Shown one piece after another: positions 58,423 to 64,000 of a stretch of 64,000 nucleotides of DNA (the stretch's first letter is position 1; every line of letters starts with the position of its first letter). Both the position numbers and the translations under genes were made by a program. The stretch is from DASRHD01 sp035485575 (lineage in GTDB: Bacteria > Verrucomicrobiota > Verrucomicrobiia > Opitutales > Opitutaceae), in assembly GCA_035485575.1 (NCBI GenBank), contig DATHNW010000008.1, positions 1 to 64,000 of the forward strand, written 5' to 3'. The notes beneath the pieces were generated by a model that worked only from the letters and a program-made list of their open reading frames with translations, was not told the origin of the DNA and searched no databases.

Positions 58423-60276
58423 CTATTCCACGGTCACGCTTTTGGCCAGATTGCGCGGCTTGTCCACGTCGCAACCGCGCTCGACCGCGATGTAATAGCT
58501 GAGCAGTTGCACGGGGATCGTCGCGACGATGGGCAGGACGGCCTCATGGCAGTCGGGAATGGCAATGACCTCGTCGGCCAGGCCTTCCGGCAGTTCGCAG
58601 CCCTCCGTGACGATGGCGATGATTTTGCCCTTGCGGGCCTTGATCTCCTGCATACTGGAGACGAGCTTGTTGAACATCTCACCCTTCGAGGCGAAGAAAA
58701 CGCTGGGGCATTTTTCGCTGATAAGCGCGATGGGCCCGTGCTTCATCTCGGCGGCGGGATAGCCCTCGGCGTGGATGTAGGAAATTTCCTTCAGCTTGAG
58801 CGCGCCTTCGAGCGCGATGGGGAAAAGCGAGAGGCGGCCGAGAAAAAGGAAGTCGCTGTGCTGCGCGTAGCGTTTCGCGATTTTTTTGATGTGTGGCGCC
58901 AGCTCGAGCGTTTTCTTCACCAGCACGGGCGCCTGCTTGAGCGCCTGCACAAGCTGCACGCCGTCGCTGAAGCTCATGTCGCGCAGCCGGGCGACGTAGA
59001 GTGCGATCATGGCGCCGAGGAGGAGCTGCGAGGTGAAGGCCTTGGTCGAGGCCACGCCGATTTCCGGGCCGACGTGCTGATAGACGCCGCCGTCGGCCTC
59101 GCGTGCAATGGTCGAGCCGACGACGTTGTTGAGGGCGAGCACGCGGTGGCCCTTGCGCTTGGCCTCGCGCAGGGCGGCGAGCGTGTCGATGGTCTCGCCC
59201 GACTGGCTGATGACAAAGAAGAGCGTGCGCGAATCCAGCGGCATGTTCCGGTAGCGGAACTCCGAGGCGTAATCGACCTCCACCGGCACGCGGGCAAAGC
59301 GCTCGATCAGGTGCTCGGTCACGAGGCTGGCATGCCAGGCGGAACCGCAGGCGCAGAAAACAAAGCGGTCGATGTGGCGGAACTCGGCCGGCAGGAGGTT
59401 GAGTCCGCCGAAATTCGCCGTGCTGCCGTCCTCGCTGAAGCGGCCGCGCATGGTGTTTTCGAGCGCCTGCGGCTGCTCGAAAATCTCCTTTTCCATGAAA
59501 TGGGCGTAGTCGCCCATCTCGGCGTCCTCCACGGCCCAGGTGATTTTGTCCACCACGGGCGAGACGTCTGCCTGGTCGAGCGTGGTGATGGAGAATTCGC
59601 GCGGGGTAAGGTGCACGAGCTCGCCGTCCTTGAGATAGACGACGTTCTGGGTGCGGCTGATAAGCGCGGAGGCATCGCTGGCGAGGATGTGTTCGCCGTC
59701 GCCCACGCCGAGAAGGAGAGGGGAGCCCTTGCGCGCGCCGACGATCTGGTCCGGCGCGTCGGTGCAAAGCACGGCGATGCCGTAGGTGCCTTCGACATGG
59801 CGCAGGGTCTTGCGCACGCTCTCGAGGAAGCGGCTCTGCCCCTTGGGTTCGGCCGGTTCCTTGGCATAATGGTACGCCATGAGGTTGCAGAGCACCTCGG
59901 TGTCGGTCTCAGACTTGAACGTGTAGCCTTTGGCGAGGAGGAACTTCTTGATCGCGGCGTAGTTCTCGATGACGCCGTTGTGGATGAGCGCGAGCTTCCC
60001 GTCGCTGCTCACGTGCGGGTGGGCGTTGGTGTCGGTCACGCCGCCGTGCGTGGCCCAGCGCGTGTGGCTGATGCCGGTGGTGCCGTTCAGGCGGTGCTGC
60101 GAGGCTTCCTTCACCAGGTTGTCCACGCGGCCGATTTTTTTCACGACGGCGAGCCTGCCGTTTTCCTGCACGGCCAGCCCGGCGGAATCATAACCGCGGT
60201 ATTCCAGGCGCTTCAACCCCTCGAGCAGAATGCCCGCGGCGCGTTGTTTACCGACGTATCCGACAATGCCACACAT
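58423..60276 (-). CDS. glmS: Glutamine-fructose-6-phosphate aminotransferase (isomerizing)
   Basis: GlmS makes glucosamine-6-phosphate for cell wall and lipid A sugars. The 617-aa protein starts MCGIVGYVG with the N-terminal nucleophile Cys2. The glutaminase domain has ISHTRWATHGG, and two SIS domains follow (VISQSGETIDTLAAL). It ends KPRNLAKSVTVE, the conserved C-terminus. No glmS ribozyme is evident upstream in the 69-bp gap to glgC. It is divergent from glgC. Confidence 0.97.
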   Translation of the reverse strand: MCGIVGYVGKQRAAGILLEGLKRLEYRGYDSAGLAVQENGRLAVVKKIGRVDNLVKEASQHRLNGTTGISHTRWATHGGVTDTNAHPHVSSDGKLALIHNGVIENYAAIKKFLLAKGYTFKSETDTEVLCNLMAYHYAKEPAEPKGQSRFLESVRKTLRHVEGTYGIAVLCTDAPDQIVGARKGSPLLLGVGDGEHILASDASALISRTQNVVYLKDGELVHLTPREFSITTLDQADVSPVVDKITWAVEDAEMGDYAHFMEKEIFEQPQALENTMRGRFSEDGSTANFGGLNLLPAEFRHIDRFVFCACGSAWHASLVTEHLIERFARVPVEVDYASEFRYRNMPLDSRTLFFVISQSGETIDTLAALREAKRKGHRVLALNNVVGSTIAREADGGVYQHVGPEIGVASTKAFTSQLLLGAMIALYVARLRDMSFSDGVQLVQALKQAPVLVKKTLELAPHIKKIAKRYAQHSDFLFLGRLSLFPIALEGALKLKEISYIHAEGYPAAEMKHGPIALISEKCPSVFFASKGEMFNKLVSSMQEIKARKGKIIAIVTEGCELPEGLADEVIAIPDCHEAVLPIVATIPVQLLSYYIAVERGCDVDKPRNLAKSVTVE

Positions 60277-60345
60277 ATTTGTCTCGCGAAACTACGCGCC
60301 CCGGCAAACGTCGTGCAAGCTCGCAAGCCAAATTTTTGTTGCATC

Positions 60346-61635
60346 ATGAACCCCACGAAACGTGTTCTCGCCGTCATCATGGGTGGTGGTCGCGGCACCC
60401 GCCTCCACCCGCTCACGCAGGAGCGCTGCAAACCCGCCGTGCCGCTCGCAGGCAAGTACCGCCTGGTGGACATCCCCATCAGCAACTGCCTGAACAGTGA
60501 TATCAACCGCATCTTCCTGCTCACGCAGTTCAACACCGCCTCGCTGCACCGGCATGTGCAGACCGCCTTCCGGTTCGATCCGTTCGGTGGCGGCATGGTC
60601 GATATTCTCGCGGCCGAGCAGACCGAAAAAAGCGAACATTGGTACCAGGGCACGGCCGACGCCGTGCGGCGCAACCTCCTTCATTTCCGCGCCTATGCAC
60701 ATGATTATGTGCTGATCCTGTCCGGCGACCAGCTCTACCGGATGGATTTCCGGGAAATTCTTGAGCAGCACATCGCCCTGGGAGCCGACGTCACCGTCGC
60801 GGCCAAACCCGTCCCCGCCTCGCAGGTGGAGGCACTCGGCATCATGCGCGTGGCCGACGATCTTTCCATTGCGCAATTTGTCGAGAAGACCAAGGACCCC
60901 GCGGTCGTAGCCGGCCTCACGCTCAGCGAAAAGCTCGAGCGTCGCCTCACCGCCACGCCGACCGGCGAGAAACACTGCCTCGCCTCGATGGGCATCTACG
61001 TCTTCAACCGCGCCGCGCTGGCGGCGGCGCTCGACAACACCATGACCGACTTCGGCCGGGAGGTCATCCCGAGCCTGCTCGGCAAGATGAAGCTGTTTTC
61101 CCATATTTTCGAAGGCTACTGGGAGGACATCGGCACCGTGCGGGCATTTTTCGAAGCCAACCTCGCGCTCGCGCAGCCGCTGCCGCCGTTTAATTTCTTT
61201 CATGCCACTGCGCCGGTTTACACGTCGCTGCATTATCTGCCGCCGGCCAAGATCAACCGCTGCGCCCTTAATCACGTCATTGTCGGCGACGGCTCCATCA
61301 TCACCGACAGCACTCTTCAGCGCTGCGTGATCGGCGGACGTTCCTTCATTGGCGAAGGCACCCAGCTCGACGAGGTCGTCATGATGGGCTCCGATGCGTA
61401 TCAAACGGAGGAGGAAATCAAGGCCGATCTCGCCGACGGCCGGCCGCACGTCGGCATCGGCCTGAACTGCAACATCAAGAAGGCCATCATCGACAAGAAC
61501 GCCCGCATCGGCAACGGCGTGAAGCTCTCGCCCGAAGGCAAACCCGACGGCACCTACGCCCACGGCATCGTCATTCGCGATGGCGTCCTCGTCGTGCCCA
61601 AGGGTGTGATCGTCCCGGGCGGCGCGGTGGTCTGA
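60346..61635 (+). CDS. glgC: Glucose-1-phosphate adenylyltransferase
   Basis: The 429-aa protein makes ADP-glucose for glycogen. Motifs are MGGGRGTRLHPLTQERCKPA, GKYRLVDIPISNCLNS, YQGTADAVRRNL, SGDQLYRMD and GYWEDIGTVRAF. A left-handed beta-helix C-terminal domain carries ALNHVIVGDGSIITDS and similar repeats. The frame continues 613 codons upstream as antisense shadow of glmS; ATG 60346 (MNPTKRVLAVIMGG) is the start. It converges on lgt with a 19-bp gap. Confidence 0.96.
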   Translation: MNPTKRVLAVIMGGGRGTRLHPLTQERCKPAVPLAGKYRLVDIPISNCLNSDINRIFLLTQFNTASLHRHVQTAFRFDPFGGGMVDILAAEQTEKSEHWYQGTADAVRRNLLHFRAYAHDYVLILSGDQLYRMDFREILEQHIALGADVTVAAKPVPASQVEALGIMRVADDLSIAQFVEKTKDPAVVAGLTLSEKLERRLTATPTGEKHCLASMGIYVFNRAALAAALDNTMTDFGREVIPSLLGKMKLFSHIFEGYWEDIGTVRAFFEANLALAQPLPPFNFFHATAPVYTSLHYLPPAKINRCALNHVIVGDGSIITDSTLQRCVIGGRSFIGEGTQLDEVVMMGSDAYQTEEEIKADLADGRPHVGIGLNCNIKKAIIDKNARIGNGVKLSPEGKPDGTYAHGIVIRDGVLVVPKGVIVPGGAVV

Positions 61636-61654
61636 CGCGCCGTCAGCGTGAAAT

Positions 61655-62488
61655 TTATTTCAAGCCCTCGATCGGTTTGCTCCGCCGCGCGATGAGCGCG
61701 ATCCCCGCGGCGATCATGAACAGCGAGTAAAATGTCCCGCGGCTCAGTCCGAGGATGGGCGCAATGCCCTCGTCGGGCTCGCGGAAGATTTCGCAGAAAA
61801 TGCGCACGAGCGCATAGCCGACGAGAAATTCGCCGGCCAGCCGGCCCGGCCGCGTGCGCACGACATCGGTCTTCCAGAAGCGCCACTGCAGGTAGGCGAA
61901 CAGCAGCCCGCCCTCGAGCCCGGCTTCGTAGAGCTGCGACGGATGCCGCGGCGGAATTTGGGCGAACGGCGTGCCTGATGGCGCGCTCAGTGGAAAAATT
62001 ACCGCCCACGGCACGTTGGAGATTTTCCCCCAGAGTTCACCGTTGATGAAGTTCGCGATGCGTCCGAAAAACAGTCCCGCCGGCGCGACCGAAACGATGA
62101 GATCTCCCAAGTGGAGGAAGGGGATTTTGTTCGCGCGCGCGAACCACGCCAGCGCCACGGCCACGCCGATCATGCCGCCGTGGCTGGCCATGCCGCCTTC
62201 CCATACACGGAAAAGTGCGAACGGGTCGCGCGCCAGCGTGCCGAGGCCATAGAACAAAAAATAACCCGCGCGTCCGCCAATGAGCACGCCGAGCACGATG
62301 GCGGTGACCAGGTCGGCGATCTTGCTGGCCGGCACCAATGAGCGCCCGGCGCGTGTGTAGCGATAGAGCAGCCCCCCGCCGGCGAGAAAGCCGAGCAGGT
62401 AGGCCAGCCCGTAATAGCGGATGCCGAAATTGCCCGAGAAGCGGACGACAAACGGACTGAGGTCGTGGACCCAGTAGGCGAAGGGCAT
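61655..62488 (-). CDS. lgt: Prolipoprotein diacylglyceryl transferase
   Basis: Lgt attaches the diacylglyceryl group to lipobox Cys residues in the inner membrane. The 277-aa protein has about seven membrane helices. Signature segments are GGRAGYFLFYG, MASHGGMIGVAVALAWFAR, FFGRIANFINGELWGK and RHPSQLYEAGLEG. The lipoprotein at 51788-52252 is a probable client. It lies 7 bp after the CNNM/CBS gene on the same strand. Confidence 0.95.
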   Translation of the reverse strand: MPFAYWVHDLSPFVVRFSGNFGIRYYGLAYLLGFLAGGGLLYRYTRAGRSLVPASKIADLVTAIVLGVLIGGRAGYFLFYGLGTLARDPFALFRVWEGGMASHGGMIGVAVALAWFARANKIPFLHLGDLIVSVAPAGLFFGRIANFINGELWGKISNVPWAVIFPLSAPSGTPFAQIPPRHPSQLYEAGLEGGLLFAYLQWRFWKTDVVRTRPGRLAGEFLVGYALVRIFCEIFREPDEGIAPILGLSRGTFYSLFMIAAGIALIARRSKPIEGLK

Positions 62489-62495
62489 GGGCGGG

Positions 62496-63575
62496 TCAGG
62501 ATTTCGCCGGCGGGAAGGGCGTGGTGATCGCGCTCTCGCCCGGCCGGCGCGGCCGCGCCTGCTTTTCCAGCTTGGTCCGCGCGAGCTCGCGCATGTCCAC
62601 GGCCACGTCGTCCTTCTCGAAAATTTCGCGGCCGAGGATGTGCTCCATCACGTCCTCCATCGTCACCACGCCCGAGGTCGAGCCGAATTCGTCCACGACC
62701 ACGAGCATCTGCTGGTGCGTCTTCAGGAAAACCTGCAGCGCATTGGCCGCGGTGACAGTCTCGGGGATGAAGTGCACTTCCTGCATGATTTTCTCGACGA
62801 GTTCGAAATCCTGGTCGTTGGCCTTGGCCTTGAGCAGGTCGCGCCGCCGCACGAGGCCGGCGATGTCGTCGATGTTTTTGCCGTAAACCGGCATGCGGCC
62901 AAAAGGCAGGTTCGGATACTCATGGAACACCTCGCCGACCGTCGCGTTGCGGCGTAGCGCGGTGACAACCGTGCGCGGGGTCATGATTTCGCTCACGCGC
63001 ACGTCGTCGAGCGAGAGCGCGTTGGCGATGATGTTCGATTCGCTTTTCGTCAGCGTGCCCTGCTCAGCGCCGCGCTCGGCCAGCAGGATGATTTCCTCGT
63101 CGGATTTATGGGCCGAAGGTGCCTCGCGGATGATGGTGCGAACGAGGAGGTTGCAGAGAAACGTGATGGGGCTGAGCACGCGCCGGAGCGCCGCAAGCGG
63201 GATGACGACGAACGGCTGCAGCGTGCGGCGGTAGGCAACGCCAATGTTCTTCGGGATCACCTCTGAAAACACCAGCATGGCGAGCGTCAGGCCGCCGATG
63301 ATGAAACCGAGTGCGGTATTGTCGCCCAGCCGGGCGGCCAGCGCGCCGACCACGACCGAGCCGAGCGTGGTGGCGATGGTGTTGAGCGCGAGCAGTGCCG
63401 CGAGCGTCTCGTCGAGCTCGCTGCGCAATTTCTCCAGCTGCTTGCCGCGCACCGGCGCGGTGCGCTTGAGCGACTCGACCTCCGCCGTGGTCGTGCTCAG
63501 CAGCAGCGCCTCGAACAGCGAGCAGGCTGCCGAGATGACGAGCGTGGCGAGCGCGGTGACGACAATCCAGGGCAT
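62496..63575 (-). CDS. CNNM-domain/CBS-pair transporter-like protein (hemolysin C family), without CorC_HlyC domain
   Basis: The 359-aa protein has an N-terminal CNNM/DUF21 membrane domain (residues ~1-175, four helices; ACSLFEALLLSTTTAEVESL, VFSEVIPKNIGVAYRR). A CBS pair follows at ~195-325 (VSEIMTPRTVVTALRR, VVVDEFGSTSGVVTMEDVME). Many relatives add a C-terminal CorC_HlyC domain; here the protein stops in a short polar tail. Members are linked to Mg or Co efflux. Start MPWIVVTALAT at 63575; ATG 63656 would add 27 residues. Confidence 0.9.
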   Translation of the reverse strand: MPWIVVTALATLVISAACSLFEALLLSTTTAEVESLKRTAPVRGKQLEKLRSELDETLAALLALNTIATTLGSVVVGALAARLGDNTALGFIIGGLTLAMLVFSEVIPKNIGVAYRRTLQPFVVIPLAALRRVLSPITFLCNLLVRTIIREAPSAHKSDEEIILLAERGAEQGTLTKSESNIIANALSLDDVRVSEIMTPRTVVTALRRNATVGEVFHEYPNLPFGRMPVYGKNIDDIAGLVRRRDLLKAKANDQDFELVEKIMQEVHFIPETVTAANALQVFLKTHQQMLVVVDEFGSTSGVVTMEDVMEHILGREIFEKDDVAVDMRELARTKLEKQARPRRPGESAITTPFPPAKS

Positions 63576-63673
63576 CCGGCCAGTGTAGGGGTGCGTGGCG
63601 ATTTGCGAACCCGAAAGTGAGGCCAATTCAAAAGACCTTGCCTGCGCCTTTTCCACCCGCAGTCTGCGCAGCC

Positions 63674-64000
63674 ATGAGCGAATTGAAACGCACGCCCCTG
63701 TACGCCTTCCACGTGGCGCACGGCGGGCGCATGGTGGACTTCGCCGGCTGGGAGATGCCGGTGCAGTACAAGAGCATCCTCGGCGAGCATCTCGCGGTGC
63801 GCCGCGCGGCCGGCCTTTTCGACGTCAGCCACATGGGCGAGGCCGATGTGCGCGGACCGGAAGCGGCCCAGTTCCTGAACCACGTGGTCACAAACGACGT
63901 CGCCCGGCTCTTCCCCGGCCGCGTGCTCTACACGCCGGTGTGCTACCCCGACGGCGGGGTGGTGGACGACCTGCTCGTTTACATGCGCGGACCGGAGGAT
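63674..64000 (+). CDS. gcvT: Aminomethyltransferase (glycine cleavage T protein), 5' part
   Basis: The gene is cut by the right edge of the window; 109 codons are visible. Segments LYAFHVAHGGRMVDFAGWEM, HLAVRRAAGLFDVSHMGE and TPVCYPDGGVVDDLLVY are typical GcvT folate-binding domain sequences. The 98-bp upstream gap holds no recognisable glycine riboswitch. The start ATG is 63674, divergent from the CNNM gene. Confidence 0.94.
   Translation, partial: MSELKRTPLYAFHVAHGGRMVDFAGWEMPVQYKSILGEHLAVRRAAGLFDVSHMGEADVRGPEAAQFLNHVVTNDVARLFPGRVLYTPVCYPDGGVVDDLLVYMRGPED

Noticed and set aside
63576..63673. Glycine riboswitch before gcvT
   Set aside because: The gap is 98 bp and shows no tandem aptamer-like structure; too short for the usual double aptamer.
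1..64000. CRISPR arrays, insertion sequences, integrases, prophage or plasmid genes
   Set aside because: None seen on either strand; the repeats found are short, intergenic and not CRISPR-like.

Overview
This 64-kb, GC-rich window looks like ordinary chromosome from a member of the Opitutaceae or a close relative (Verrucomicrobiota). That placement is inferred from gene content and style: a thioredoxin-like protein with an SHD1 domain, a eukaryote-type UDPGP-family pyrophosphorylase, a menC/menE/thioesterase menaquinone cluster, agmatine-to-putrescine genes, polysaccharide-uptake genes, and almost no Shine-Dalgarno sequences. No 16S gene or other decisive marker is present. I see no phage, transposase, CRISPR array or plasmid origin.

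Layout. 1-1.9 kb: the tail of a coiled-coil protein and a secreted beta-barrel-like protein. 12.7-1.9 kb (minus strand): a long run of closely spaced genes comprising a sugar ABC importer (binding protein and two permeases), a ParA-type ATPase, two ABC-2 (DUF990-type) permeases, rnc, mfd and a SurA-like foldase, several joined by 4-bp ATGA/GTGA overlaps. A tRNA-Cys lies next to it. 13-15.5 kb: an HTH-MBL hydrolase, an SDR, then an AT-rich patch with hairpins in front of a small basic HTH protein. 15.6-21.9 kb (plus): class IV aminotransferase, mannose-1-P guanylyltransferase, ruvX, truA, comF-like, accD, folC. 21.9-28.5 kb (minus): SHD1-thioredoxin protein, divergent purA, a rhombosortase-like rhomboid protease beside an S53 peptidase that ends in a GlyGly-CTERM-like tail, and guaB. 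28.6-36.5 kb: menC, menE, a hotdog thioesterase, polX, a polyprenyl-phosphate sugar transferase, a GspB-like/ExeA-like pair, and an FtsB-like protein. 36.6-46.2 kb: UDP-sugar pyrophosphorylase, phosphohexomutase, a secreted polysaccharide lyase, and the pyruvate dehydrogenase genes interrupted by a small membrane protein. 46.3-55.2 kb: Nudix, 5'-3' exonuclease, an orphan response regulator, hisG, aguB-aguA, a lipoprotein, rpsA, OsmC, and a decayed DUF4160/DUF2442 pair. 55.3-64 kb: a sigma-70 factor, trpE, glmS, glgC, lgt, a CNNM/CBS protein and the start of gcvT.

How the genes fit together. Several steps concern sugar nucleotides and surface polymers: GDP-mannose, UDP-sugar, ADP-glucose, hexose-P mutase, GlmS, and a sugar transferase next to a mini ExeA/GspB pair. 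Others cover polymer degradation and uptake (lyase, ABC importer, SDR) and central metabolism (PDH, menaquinone, purines, folate, fatty acid, Trp, His and polyamine steps). The most interesting items are the adjacent rhombosortase and GlyGly-CTERM peptidase, an AccD that has lost three of its four zinc-ribbon cysteines, the AT-rich HTH locus, the ATPase-less ABC-2 pair beside a lone ParA, the short ExeA/GspB module, and the decayed DUF4160/DUF2442 locus. Start sites were mostly chosen from family N-termini, because ribosome binding sites are rarely visible.
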